DNA of 64,000 nucleotides, from assembly GCA_008360975.2 (NCBI GenBank), contig CM039196.1:3906001-3970000 (forward strand), written 5' to 3'. Source of the DNA: Lichenostomus cassidix (Eukaryota; Chordata; Aves; Passeriformes; Meliphagidae). The notes below the pieces were generated by a model. It had not been told where the DNA came from, did not search any database, and saw nothing but the letters and a program-made list of their open reading frames with translations. Position numbers and translations under genes: made by a program. Of the stretch, positions 1-12,425 are shown piece after piece; positions within the stretch are counted from its first letter, which is position 1, and each line of letters begins with the position of its first letter.

Positions 1-3000
1 AGGGAAAGACCAGGAAAAGCTGCAGCAGGGTTATAAAAACCCACCAGGCTGCAAAAATCACCAAATTCCACGGTTTTAAACCCAATTCCTTTCCAATGGC
101 ACCGCAACGTCACGAGGTTGGCAACTTGGCTGCCAGCTGGGTGTGTTTCTGTGCTGCTCTAATGCTCCCATGTTTGGGGATTTATTTATTTATTTGTAAA
201 ATGTAATCTTTTAATTAGAGGAGGATTTAAAATAAATCTCGAGCGCTGATACACAGCTTAAAATTAACTTCGAGAAATTCAACCTTTCTCATAATCCATT
301 GTGACTGTGGTTCAACACATCCCTGATAACTTTTGAAATTTGGAGTTGTATTTTTATAAAATGTCGGTCAAAAAGGTGAATTTGAGGATTATTAATAAAT
401 TAGTGTTGACTAAACACACACTGAATATTCAGGTGTTTCAGCAAGGGGTGAATTTGCCTTACTAAATTAATTTTAAGTGTTTTCATCTATTTCAGAGCAG
501 AAAAAAAACCTGTTAAATCATCAGAAATATTAAATCCGGATCAAAAAAAACCCTAACAGATGAGAAGGAAAAAAAAAGATTAAATCCAAAAGGGACAGAT
601 ACGCAACACAAGGAAACTGTTCCTAAAAGTGGGAGTTTTATGAATTAATTTGACTGTCTTGTGATCGTTTCTCTGCCAGAAAAGGGCATTTGGTGGCAGG
701 AAACAGCTCATGGATTATGGTAAAAATATCAGGGAGAACAGCTGCTTCCCCAGCCCATAGCTGTGCTCCTTGAAATCTCCATTTAAATTAGGGAAGTGGC
801 ATCGAGTTGCACAAGCCAAAGCAGCACCCCCCTCACTCTGCACAAGTTTGAGGAAGGAAATCAGGTCACAACTGCGAAGTTTGAAACCTCAACCGACTGT
901 ACCTTTTCTCTGCTAGAAAAAAAACTCTTTTTTTTTTCTTTAAACTGTGGATTTGCTTTTAAAAACTCCTAAGTTTCACTCAGGGAAGCTGAACTTCTGG
1001 GCAGTGAACCTCCACCTCTGGCTGCAGCAGCTGGTCCTGGAGGAGGCACTTGGGAGAAAACTGGGATGAAATGGGAGCTCCTGCCCATGCCCAACAGCCA
1101 TCAGTCACCCCACAGCCCAGTCAAGGCATCCAGAACTAATCTGGAAGATTAGGAAGTGTTATTCCCAAAAAATCCACTGCAAAGTCAGGCAGTAAGAGAC
1201 CACTGTGCTCTCCAAGAATCCCTCAGCAGTGCTCCTGCTGGACTTGATGAGCTTGGAGGTCTTTTGATTCCATGATTCTGTGATTCCCTCCCAGGCTGCC
1301 ACAGAAAGGACACATGCTGGCTTTAAAAAGGAAAAAAACCCAACACAAACAGTCCTCACACCCAACCCAACCTGCAAAATCCCATCACTCAGAGCTGGGA
1401 ATGCAGCACAGCTCCAGCATTCCCATGGATGTCTGTCTCAGTTCTACAGGAAAGCTCTAAACATACTCCAGAATTAAATATCAAGAGGAGAAACTTGCTG
1501 TCCTGAAATGACATCATAATTAAAAAGGACAGAGCTGCTCTTTTGTTCCCTCTCTAAAATACGATTTCCAAAGCAGTTCATTCCCCTGCTCCTTTCCAAG
1601 TCCAGGAAAACCAATGGCTATCCCAGAAGCTGAGGGTTCTGGATAAAGTCCAGACAGAGCAGAGCTCCTGGGCAATGAGACAGGGATCCACAGGATCATC
1701 CTCACTCATCCCCAAGAGCTGGGAACAGGTGATCCAGGGCTCCACCAAGTACAACTTCCATTTCCATTATTGCAAAGGGCCTTAAAATTGCAGAGGTATT
1801 TGTACCTCTGACTGTAAAATGGGATGGAATTTGCTGCTTTTCTTCCTGGACGAATGAGATCCATTAGCTCCTCTGCCTGCCTTCTCTTCCTTACTACATT
1901 AGAACCTGATGATCCATTGGAATCAAGCTGACAGTGATAAATATAAACTTCTTTTTATAGAGAAAAATCCAAGGTGAAGTAAAAGGACAAAATCCATCAC
2001 ACTGCTCCTTAAACGGCTGGAAAGGCTCAATAAACCCATCACAGCAAAACCTCCTGATTTTATTTTACATACAGCTTAGAAAAGGAGGATTTTTCTCTCC
2101 CTCAAATCCTTCCTGGAGGAATGAGAATCGGGAAGAGCTGCTTAACGACTCTCATATGCCATGGGTGAACAGCAAGGCCTGTCACTTGCAGAACAACATA
2201 TTCCCTGCAGAAGATCATCCCCGAGGTGTGCACGCCCCCACCCACATGCTAATTGCCTCTCAGGGCACCATCTGATCCCAGATCCTGCAGGAATGCTGCT
2301 GGTGCGAAGGGAGTGCAGGAAGGAATCAGGAAAATGGAAAATCTAATAAAAGCTGTATCCAAAGGGGACTGAATAAACCTCTGGTAAAGGCCTTACGTAA
2401 CACCACTCGTGGCTGAACGGATCTTTCTGCATGAACTCAGACAAAAAGGAACGTTTGCAGCAGGTTTTTCTGGGAAGATAAAAACTGCAGAGTTTTTGAG
2501 GAGAGAAGAAATTTGTCTCCACTTCTGCTGGAGCAGGCCCAGGACCAGAACCACCACCTGAATCCAGGTGTTTCCATGCCATCCTCCTCAACACATCAGG
2601 AAACCCAGAGAATTTTTATGTGGTCCCTTCCCTGTGTACCCAGAGCTTTCCCTGGGATAAGGCTCAGACAAAACCAACTCCACAACCACAGCCCAGAACA
2701 AGCAGGGAAGTTTCCAGTTCTTCCCTGGTGTGCACAGTTAATGCTGATTACCCTGCCTCTTATCACCTACACAGCACTGACCGAGAGAAATTACAGCTTT
2801 TCCAAACTATGTGCCTCATTCCAACAGAGGCCAACCCTCCAGACCAAGCAACCTGTGGGAATTGGACTGTCTGATGCTCAGCGGCTCCTGCCGGAGCATG
2901 GGAATGCCGAGCTCCTGGCAAAGCCCCTGCACATGTGCGTGCAAGAAAACAGGAAGTTCAGACACAAAGCATTTCCACAGCCAGCAAAGCCGGCTCGGCT

Positions 3001-3059
3001 GCACCGGGAGCCGCGGGGATGGACAGGGGACACAACCTCTGGTTGTACCTCTCATACGC
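1..3059. other. CORO1C intron 2, left part: no gene seen
   Basis: AT-rich sequence with one degraded CR1 tail (1225-1290). No exon with WD-repeat coding is visible on the minus strand and no convincing plus-strand gene. Confidence 0.6.
1225..1290 (+). mobile_element. CR1 tail fragment
   Basis: GATGAGCTTGGAGGTCTTTT followed by GATTCCATGATTCTGTGATT is a degraded CR1 3' terminus in forward orientation. Confidence 0.6.
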
Positions 3060-3119
3060 TAACCTGGGGCGGGGGCTGGAGAGACCCTCAGCAGCACGTG
3101 GGGGGACGGGGCGCGGCGG

Positions 3120-3295
3120 AGACCGGGGTGCGCAGGAGTTAATTAGCGCACACAGGGGTTAATTGGCGCGCACAGGGGTTGTTCCCGCGCACGGGTTAAG
3201 TTCCCGCGCACGGGTTAAACTCCCGCGCCCGTTCCCGCGCGCACGGGTTAATTCCCGCGCTAAGTCCCGCGCGCACGGGTTAATTCCCGCGCACT
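3120..3295. repeat. Degenerate tandem array of TTCCCGCGC / ACGGGTTAA units
   Basis: Units of about 17-32 bp alternate TTCCCGCGC with CACGGGTTAA-type sequence. Early units are diverged (CACAGGGGTTAATTGGCG) and later ones closer to each other. The core resembles an E2F site (TTSSCGC). It is not a telomeric repeat. Confidence 0.7.
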
Positions 3296-3353
3296 TGCCG
3301 CGCCGCGCCCCCGCCCCCGCCAATCAGCGCGGCGGCCGCGAGCGCTGCCATGA

Positions 3354-3363
3354 CCATATAAGG
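3354..3363. promoter_or_regulatory. CArG (serum response) box
   Basis: CCATATAAGG matches CC(A/T)6GG exactly and overlaps a TATAA-like core. SRF with MRTF cofactors drives many actin-cytoskeleton genes (established knowledge). Its position inside an actin-regulator gene and a CpG island makes function plausible but unproven. Confidence 0.5.
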
Positions 3364-4321
3364 TAAAAAGCCGCGGCCGCCGCAGTGCCGCTGCGGAGGG
3401 CGCGGGTGCGCGCGCGCGGAGGGGCGGGGCTAGCGCGGAGGGGGGCGGGGCTTCCCCATTCCCTATGGTTGTTCCCCCACCCGGCCCAGCACATGGATGT
3501 GGGATGGAGGGGTCCCGGGGGGATCATCCCGCCCCAAAAACACCCCCGGACCTCCCGCCCGGCGCCGCGAGGGAGGAGGGAGCAGCCTGCCCGGCAGCGA
3601 TAAACCCCGGCTGTGACAAAACGCTGCAGTATCACTGAGAATTGGCGAGAAAAAGCACGTTGAAATGAGTAAAATGCCCCCTTTTCTGTGCTCACCCCGC
3701 ACCAAGGGTCAGCCACATCCCGAGTAATTCCCAGTGAGCTGCAAAGCGCTGGGTTTGAGCAGCCACGATGTTATGGGACATTTTCCCTGCAGAAATGCAG
3801 CAAGTGTATTTTTATGGCTCAATTTTAACAGCCCAAAACCATGGTTGAAAATTACCCTTATTTTTTTTTTCCCCCTGAATATAACAACAAGGATTTTTCT
3901 GCGGGGAGCTTCATAAGTATCGGTGCTAAACGGGCTCCAGGAGAAATCCGAATGTTATTTAGGGTGTTGAAGGAACTGAAGGAACAATTTCATCAGCCCA
4001 GGCTATAAAAATAAATGCAGAACACAGGAACTGGTTAGAGCAGAGCCAGCAAAGCACTGCATTGCAAAAGAACGTGTCAGGCTGGGGTGAGGGACACAGC
4101 TCCTCCAGCTTCCCATGGAACCTCCTCAGATGTGGGTATTAAATGGCTGTGGAAGGCAAGAATGGAGCTGAGGGCACCAAGGCAGTGATAAATAGAGGGA
4201 GGGTGGGAGGAAGAACAGAATGGATGTGAAAATAACGCCAGAGATAAGGCGGCACTTAAAAATGGAAAAGGCCAGGGCACTCAGAATTAGCAGGAATTTC
4301 TGCCAGGGACTGAGAAAACAC

Positions 4322-4705
4322 AGAATCATGGGATCATTAATGTTGGAAAAGTCCTTTGAGACCATTGAGTCCAACTGTTCCCCCAGTGCTGCCAAGGCCA
4401 CCATGTCCCCAAGTGCCACATCCACACAGCTTTCAAATCCCTCCAGGGATGGGGACTCCATCACTGCCCTGAACAGCCTGTTCCTGTGCCTGACAACCCT
4501 TCCCATGAAGAAAATTTCCAAAATATCCAATCTAAACCTCCCCTGGCACAACTGGAAGCCTTTTCCTCTGGTTCTGTCCCTTGTTCTCTGGGGGCAGAGC
4601 CTGACCCCCACCTGGCAGCACCCTCCTGGCAGGGAGTTGTGGGGAGCCAGAAGGTCTCCCCTGAGCCTCCTTTTCTCCAGGCTGAGCCCCACCAGCTCCT
4701 TTATC
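4322..4705 (-). mobile_element. CR1 LINE 3' fragment
   Basis: The reverse-complemented CR1 signature is present: AGAATCATGGGATCATTAAT, then ATGTCCCCAAGTGCCACATC, then TCTCCAGGCTGAGCCCCACC. It is diverged and truncated. Confidence 0.8.
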
Positions 4706-5589
4706 AGATTTGTGCTCCAAACATTAGGATATAAAAGAAGGGGGATGCACATCCTCTGCCATCAGCATTTCAACAAGGAATTCCTAATCCAAGGCTGTGC
4801 CACCATGCATGGTCCAGGCAGGAGGAGGACACGTGGCTCATCAGAGCAGCAAACGGAGCTATTTTGGGGAGGTTGGGTTTGGCTTTGCTTAACGTGAAGG
4901 AGAAGCTGCTGTCTGTGCTCTGCCCTCACCGGGTGGGAAGTTGTGCTCAATCCTGGGCACTAATTCTATATTCCACAGGGCAGATCTGGAAGTGGAGTTG
5001 GGAAAGCAGCACAGGGCTGATGACAGACTGAGGACAACTTAACCACATGCTTAAGAGAGGAGCTTGAGCGTCACAGAGAAAAGAATGTTGCAAAAAAAAG
5101 ACTTTTGATCACAAGAATTTGCTGGTTAAGCATCAGAAAGGGATGAGAAGAGTCTCCTCCAGAAGATGGATGTGACTTTTCCATGCAGGACCAGGGGCAG
5201 CAGGAATGCCCTTCTTGGAACCCTCATTCCTTTGCATCCCTCCCATGTGGGGCTGCAAAGAGCAGTTGGGCTCAGGTGCATTCCTGAATTAAATCTGCAA
5301 GGAGCAGTTGGATTCAGATGGTTCCTGAGTGAAGTGACAAAAAAAAAACCCAAAAACCAGCTGAATCCCTGACAGTAGAAAAACCTGACTTGATCATAAA
5401 GAGGCTTCTAAAATATAATTCTACACGGAAAGTTCTGCCAGAACTGCCTCAGATTACTCAGACAAAGATCTTGTTTGTTGTGTTTAACGTACAGGAAGCA
5501 TCAGCCTGATTACAGACATTTAACACATTCACACGCGGCACCACCGAGCAGCGTTTGTCACCGCAGCCGACACTTCCCAGCCTTCATCA

Positions 5590-5940
<351 letters not shown>

Positions 5941-5997
5941 TCATCAGTTCCGTCACTGTGCTGCCAGCGATGCGGAAACATGGGTTTGCTCGCTGTT

Positions 5998-6565
5998 TGG
6001 AGAATCGTGGGATGGTTTGGGTTGGAAGGGACAGAATCCCAGAATGGTTTGGGTTGGAAAGGACAGAATCCCGGGATGGTTTGGGTTGGAAGGGACAGAA
6101 TCCCAGAATGGTTTGGGTTGGAAGGGACAGAATCCCAGAATGGTTTGGGTTGGAAGGGACAGAATCCCAGATTCTCTCTGGGATGGGATCTGGAGATCAT
6201 CCAGTCCAACCTCCTGCCAAGGTAGGGTCACCCAGAGCAGGTGACACAGGGACATGTCCAGGTGGGTTTGGAATGTCCAAACATCCACGCCTTTCCTGGG
6301 CAGTTCCAGAGCTCAGCAACCCTCCATGGAAAGAGGTTCCTCCTCATGGTGAGGTGGAATTCCACGTGGTTTAGTTTATGGCCATTGCTCCTCATCCTGT
6401 TGTTGGGTACTGCTGGGAAGAGTCTGGCACCATCCTCTTGGCACCAAGGACCGTAAAGCTCATCCCATTCCACCCCCTGTCATTGACACTTTCCACTATC
6501 CCAGGTTGTTCCAAGCCCCATCCAACCTGGCCTTGAACGCTTCCAGGAATCCTCCACCTTGAGAT
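5998..6565 (-). mobile_element. CR1 LINE 3' fragment (expanded tail)
   Basis: Plus-strand text runs from the tail (GAATGGTTTGGGTTGGAAGG) to CATCCAGTCCAACC and ACTATCCCAGGTTG, the reverse complement of an avian CR1 3' end. It is truncated, with no reverse-transcriptase frame. Confidence 0.75.
6012..6171. repeat. 32-bp tandem array, five copies, inside a CR1 tail
   Basis: Copies begin at 6012, 6044, 6076, 6108 and 6140. Each starts ATGGTTTGGGTTGGAA and runs through GGGACAGAATCCC, almost identical to the others. The unit equals the terminal part of the flanking CR1 fragment, so the array arose by local expansion of the CR1 3' end. It creates repetitive open frames on both strands that are not genes. 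Confidence 0.95.
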
Positions 6566-8362
6566 CTGCCAAATTCTCATCCAGCTTTGCCTTTTCCTTC
6601 TTTTATTAACTAAAATTTTAGGTTATTTTGCATCCAGCCCTACCCAACTGCATTTCCAGGGGGCTTTTACAGAATTTGCCAGTTAAGCATTAATTTCCCC
6701 ACTGTAAATGTGTTCCCTGACTGCAGTAAAGGAAGTTCCTAATCCTAAAAGCAGTTTTTAGACAAGTCTCCACATATTTTCAGGGATAAATCTAGTCTTG
6801 GATTGAACTTGTTTACTTTCAAGTCTGACAGGGTCCAGAAGATGTAAATAAAAATGCAAGCTCTCAAAATCCGGTGTTCCTGTGAAGTGGTTCCACATGT
6901 TCCCTAGCTTCCAGTTCTTTCTTCTAACTCCAAAATCTCCCTAAAAAAAAAAAGAGTTTCCTAGGCAGAAAGGAGTAATGGAAACAAGTTAATGACTCCA
7001 ATTAACTTGGTGTGTCTGTAGCATTTCTTGAGAAAAATTATTTTCAAGAATGCTGGAGTTAGAATAGAGGGAAAGGGAATCAGTGTGGAAAATTCCAGCA
7101 CCTGGGAGAAGAACAGGCACAACACCAGCTTTGGATCATGGATGCAACCTACAGAGCCCTTGCATTTTGGAAGGGCTTTTCCCATCATATCAGACTTTCT
7201 CCATCGGAGAAAAGGCAGCAGAAGACAAGCCTCCATACAGCATCTTGCTTTTACATATGGGAAAAATATTTCTGTCCCAGTCTCTGGGGAAAGCAAAAAA
7301 AAAACCAAAAACGGGGAGAAAATAAAAATAAGCAGAGTCCACCTCCTATCTCGCCTCCCAGAAGGTCCCCAAGCACATGGAGAGGCTGGGAAAAACTGCT
7401 CAGTTCCTGGAGCTCCTCGCTCCAGCGTGATGCTCCGGAGTGAGAGACTGGGAATGTGGCTGCATCCCGACTCCCTGCTCCCAGGCTGTCTGCTGCAAAA
7501 CGTGATGAAAGCTCGGAGGGCTGTCTGTGACTGCAAAAGCGTTGCAGGGAAGCGCCGAGCGTTGATGGCTGTTTTGTAGTCTGGGAGGTGAAATAAAAAA
7601 TTAACGGCGACAAAAAGCGGGATAACTGCAGGGAAGCGCTCATCAGAGCCGGGAAATGCCGCGGAATGCGTTTGAAGAGGAGAAGAATGTTCCAATTAAT
7701 GGAACAGACAGCTCTGCAGTGGAACTCGCTCCGGTTCCGCAGAGATAAGGGAGAAGAAGCAGAGGATTGGTTTGCCACCAGAGCACATTTGGGAACTGGC
7801 ACTGGCCACTTCCATGGTGGCTCAGGGATTTACCAGTGCCACTGGTGCTGCCCAGTCCACACTGATTTGGGGTCAGTTTTGTGATGGGGACACTTGTCCC
7901 TGTCCCTCACCTTCACACTGAGCCACCACTGACCTGAGCCCCACACACTGGTGACACAGAGCTGAGAGCTCCACAGTCATTCCCAGCCACACAGAGCAGG
8001 TGGGGGTTCCCCACAGCACCTTTTTCATACTGATATTTTAAAGATAATTAAGAACGCTTAAGAAAAAAAGAGGTTTTAAATGCAAAATCCTGTGAAGAAC
8101 TGGGGTGTTTAAATGTCCATGGAGAAAAGCTCTATGGGAATTGTTAATGATTTCTGTCCTTTTGAAGCTGAACTTAGGCTCCCTCCCTACTCCAATCAGT
8201 TACTGGAATTGCGTAATGCACTTTGTGCCAACTGTTTCCCTCAGAGCACAAATCAAAGGCCCTGCTCCCTGCTGGACACACCCCGGAACACCGGAGTGGA
8301 TGGGAAGTCATAAACCAGGAGCTGCTTTCCACCTCCAGCCGGCAGGTGAGAGCACAAAGTGA

Positions 8363-8488
8363 AATCATGGAATGGTTTGGGTTAGAACCTTAAAACTTAT
8401 CTCATTTCACCCTCTGCCATGGGAAGGGACACCTTCCACTAGTCCTATCCAACCTGGCCTTGGATGCTTCCAGCACAACCCCAGCCTT
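8363..8488 (-). mobile_element. CR1 tail fragment
   Basis: AATCATGGAATGGTTTGGGT, then GGACACCTTCCACTAG and CCAACCTGGCCTTGGATGCT mark a reverse-oriented CR1 end. Confidence 0.75.
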
Positions 8489-9956
8489 ACCAAATTATGC
8501 CTAAAGAAAAGGTGAATTTCAACTGCGAGATGCCTAAGTGACAAGAAACACTGAAGTCTCAAGGTTCAGTTAAGACTCATGATAAAAAACGCAGTTCCAC
8601 GCCCACTTACTGATTTGTGTCGACTCATTCTGAGCCCTGACAGGCACTTCCATCCCAAGGGCTCCTCCCAGAGCCAGGAGGGCTTGGCTGAACCTCTGCA
8701 TCCACAGCTCCAATCCGGCCAGGTCCGGCAGTGAGCTCTGTGCAAGAGCAGCATCACTCCCATCATCCTTTCCTCCTTTTTTTCCACCATTCCTGGAGAT
8801 CCCAGGCCACCCCTAGGACATTGGGAATCTTCTCCCAACATGCCCAAGACACCACCAGAACTCACACTCAGCTCAGCCCTTTCCCACCTGGGAACACTCC
8901 TTGCAGCAAACCCTACTCACCATTCTCCTGCACGACTCATCCAGGAGCAGGGAAAAAGCTCCTGCTTTGTGGATTTCCAGGAGTGTTCACCCCCTGGCAA
9001 CATTCCCACCCCGCTGTGAATCCAGATTAAAATCAGGCTGTTGGGAAGAAGGTAAAGCGAAGGTTTGAACTTGTCGTGCTGAGCAAACACAGCAAATTGC
9101 TTGGAATCAGCATCCCACAGAGCAAGAGGTCTGGGAATGTGGCTGTTCCAACGCTGGGAATTCAGGTGGGATAGTTAAAAAGGATTATTTGGATCACTTG
9201 GATAATTGTATCTTTTCTTTACTTGATCAATACCAGAACAGCAGGAAAAAGTGTTCATTTCAAATATCAGGTCCTGGGGATCTGTCACCCCTTCCACCTT
9301 CACAGGAGAGAAACTCCCTTTATCCCACCGTGAAATCCTACTGCTTTATTTCCCTCATTTTTACCCTCTGATGCAAAGGGTGATCATTTGGTTTTCTATA
9401 AATGACTTTTTAAAAAATGCAAAGAGTTCAGAAGCATCCAAAAATACCCTTATTTGTTCCAAAGGGATCTGTTGGAACACACCTTCCCTGCCCTCTTCCC
9501 CACCTACAGCTCATCATCCTTAGCAGGAACTCTCTGATGAACACATGGTGAGCAGCCCCCAAGTGCTCATTTCCATAGCAAAGGGAGTGATTCTTGGCGT
9601 TGGATCAGAGCCATTTTGATCTGGCTGCTCTCCAAGGAGAAGGAGGGGGGAATGTGCTGGCTGTGGTTGGAAGGAGCAGCGACTGCAGCTCTTTCAGCTC
9701 ACCAGGGAGAGCAGGTGAAAAACCCAACGGGGAGCGAGAGCCTGAGCACCCCAAAAGAGTCCTGTCCCTGCCACAGGCTGTCCTGAAAGGGAAGAGTGTT
9801 TAGTCTCCTCTTTGCTTTTAAATCCTACAGTGCAAAGGATCCCCTCCTCCTCCTCCACCTCCTCTTCTTCCTCCATCTCCAAGAAAATCCACAGCTCTGT
9901 TTGACTGCCACAGGTTCTCTCAGCAGTCACAGGCAGGAGCTCCCAGCTTAGCCAGT

Positions 9957-10400
9957 TCATGGAAAGGTTTGGTTTGGAAGGAACCTGAAAGGTCATCCAG
10001 TTCCTGCTCCCAACCTGGCCTTGGACACTTCCAGGGATGGGGCAGCCACAGCTTCTCTGGGCACCCTGTGCCAGGGCCTCCCCACCCTCACAGCCAGGAA
10101 TTTCTTTCCAATATCCCATCTAAATCTACCCTCTTTTGTCTTAAAGCCATTCCCTCTTGTCCTGTCACTCCATCCCTTGTCCCAAGTCCCTCTCCAGCTC
10201 TCCTGGAACCCCTTTAGGCACTGGAATGAGCTCTAAGGTCTCCCTGGATCCTTCTCTTTTCCAGGTGAACATCCCAAGCTCTCCCAGCCTGGCTGCAGAG
10301 CAGAGGGGCTCCAGCCCTCTGAGCACCTCCGTGGCCTCCTCTGGACCTGCTCTAACAGGTCCATGTCTTTTCTGTGCCACTTTTGGGATTATCAGGTGAG
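9957..10400 (-). mobile_element. CR1 LINE 3' fragment
   Basis: It runs from the tail (TCATGGAAAGGTTTGGTTTG) through GGGATGGGGCAGCCACAGCT and CCCTCTTGTCCTGTCACTCC to the GGCCTCCTCTGGACCTGCTC region of the CR1 3' end, reversed. It is one of the longer copies. Confidence 0.85.
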
Positions 10401-11582
10401 ACACCAACACCTGAGATGATTCACCCTAAGGAAAGGCTGATTCAGCCTCTGTCACACTTGCAAAAGGATGACCTGGGTGGTTCAGGGAGCCTTGGGAAGT
10501 GACTTTGGAAATCCCCAGGTGGGAAAGGAAGTGTATCCAGGGCTAACGGGGCTGTGCTGGGGATTTTCTCTTAGGAAGTGGACTTGGAACAAGAACTTTA
10601 AAAAAATAAGCTAATTAGATCATTGTCTATGCGGTTAAACCTTGGCTGAGGAACCATCTTCCATCCACTTGCTAGACAGAAAATATTTTTGGGGGGTAAA
10701 GCGCAAATTTAGAGGATTTAAAACCTCCTGACTGGGAGCTGAAAGGCCTTTAAATTTTGCCAGAGTTACAACCCTCAGCAAAATTAAAACAGAAGCATTG
10801 GACACCCTGCAAAGGCCTCCACAATAGAAGTGCTGACAGATCTACGGCTGCTGAGCTCCTGGATCCCGCTCGGCCACACACGGCATCTTGGTGGGGACAG
10901 AGCCTTCAAATCTCTCATTTACTCCCTCCCTGAGTGACTTCCAGCTGAATTTTACCAAAACTTTGGGTTCATGTCGCAGGCTGTGCCCTGTGAACAGCCC
11001 CAGCCCTTGTGGCAGCTTTTAAAAGGACCTTGGAAAGGCTGGATGCCGCCAGCCGCGCTCGCACAGGGATACTTTTCATTCCACTCCTTTCTGATCTCCC
11101 ATCACGATGTGTCACAAGAGCTACCATGAGTTTGCCCATTTTCCTGTTTATAAAGGATTTATCTGTCTCAAGAATCCAACAGATGGATTTCTGTGGCTTC
11201 GGAGGGTTTGCAGGCTGCTTATGCAAGAGGAAACGCATCCTGCTAGGGAACACTTACAGGAAAACCCCCCACTAATGGCAAAATCCTGCTCAGCCCATGT
11301 GATTGTGATCCCTTCTGGAAAGGGAGGCATTGGAATAAAAGGCCAGTTGAAGTCAGACAGCCGGAGGCTACTGTTAAGGGGGGTGAGGAGATACAAATCC
11401 AGCGGATAGGGAGAACAGCATTCATGAAAGTTTGGTAATTGGTACTGGCAAGGCTCTTCCTTAAGTGGAAAAAGTCAAGTTGCAGCTGTTGATGGTGAAT
11501 CCCAAAACTCCCAGTCTGAGCCTTGCAATAAAAGTCCAGTCTCAATTGAGTGGCAGATTAAAAAAAAAAATAAAAATCAAGA

Positions 11583-11642
11583 GGTCAGTGGTTGGATTTG
11601 ATCTTAAAGGTCTTTTCCAGCCTCAATTCAACGGTTCTATAG
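11583..11642 (+). mobile_element. CR1 tail fragment
   Basis: GGTTGGATTTGATCTTAAAG then GTCTTTTCCAGCCTCAATTC is a forward CR1-type terminus. Confidence 0.6.
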
Positions 11643-12161
11643 GCAGTGCAGCAGCACCAATTGTGAATTATGTTATGGGAGGGATGGGGTGCTGGGGTCA
11701 GCAGGGAGAAGGGATGGTCCCATGGGTGCAACTGCAACATGGGAAAGCCCAGAAGATTCCCAGGTACCAACTGTGAGGCCCAAGGTCTTCCTGAACACCT
11801 GGGCTGAGCCACTTGGGCCTCATCTGCAAAACCAGTGGGTGCTCAGAGCTGGTCTTATAAAAAAATACAGATAGTATGTTATAATCCTAAACCAAAACCA
11901 GGCCATGGATGTTCCAACCTGCCCCTGGCATGGAGAGAACACCCTCCCTGGGAGCAGGGCTGAGCCACATCTGCAGAGCAGTTGGCCATCCTGGAGATAA
12001 GCACCGGAGACAAGCCTGCAAGGAATCTGCTAATTCACTCCTCAGAGCGCTTTGAACATCCTATGGAAGATAAGGTCCAGAGCCACATGTGGAAGGGAGG
12101 ACAGAGGCATTCAGAGGGTCTGAAGCCATTAGAACACCACCATCCCCTCCTGCTTCCTGCT

Positions 12162-12425
12162 CCTCCATCCAGTTCCACCCCCTACCATGGCAGGGACACC
12201 TTCCACTAGCCCAGGTTGCTCCAAGCCCTGTCCAACCTGGCCTTGGACACTGCCAGGGATCCAGGGGCAGCCACAGCTTCTCTGGGCAGCCTGGGCCTCA
12301 CCATCCTCACAGAGAAGAAATTTCTCCAAATATCTCATCTAAACCTACCCTTGTTCAGTTTGAACCCATTCCCCCTTGTCCTGTCACTACACGCTCTAGG
12401 AAAACTCCATCTCCCTCTCCAAGAA
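12162..12425 (-). mobile_element. CR1 LINE 3' fragment
   Basis: CATGGCAGGGACACCTTCCA, then GGGGCAGCCACAGCTTCTCT and CCCCCTTGTCCTGTCACTAC mark a reversed CR1 3' end lacking its terminal tail. Confidence 0.8.

Larger units (their letters stand above)
3060..3620. promoter_or_regulatory. Intragenic CpG island with E2F-like array, CCAAT and CArG boxes
   Basis: This GC-rich block lies in CORO1C intron 2, about 2 kb downstream of the first coding exon. From about 3120 to 3295 it holds loosely tandem units combining TTCCCGCGC and ACGGGTTAA. Exact TTCCCGCGC occurs at 3182, 3201, 3232, 3252 and 3284, with related TCCCGCGC and TTGGCGCGC variants nearby. CCAAT is at 3320-3324. CCATATAAGG, a perfect CArG (SRF) consensus that also contains TATAA, is at 3354-3363, followed by GC-rich sequence. 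The order CCAAT, then CArG/TATA, then GC-rich suggests a plus-strand start near 3385-3400, but the CArG box is nearly palindromic and minus-strand use is possible. No credible protein follows on either strand, so a non-coding RNA or an alternative promoter are the likely options. Confidence 0.6.

Noticed and set aside
2513..3142. 209-residue plus-strand open frame
   Set aside because: Three overlapping frames are open together, there is no family similarity, and it runs into the CpG island.
3120..3295. Possible interstitial telomeric repeat
   Set aside because: GGGTTAA occurs but not tandem TTAGGG; the unit is the CpG-rich TTCCCGCGC/ACGGGTTAA type.
4126..4897. 208- and 225-residue frames around 4.1-4.9 kb
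   Set aside because: They overlap a CR1 fragment, and similar frames appear in the other CR1 copies.
6961..7802. 183-244 residue frames on both strands at 7.0-7.8 kb
   Set aside because: Opposing open frames without splice context or recognisable domains, within CORO1C intron 1.
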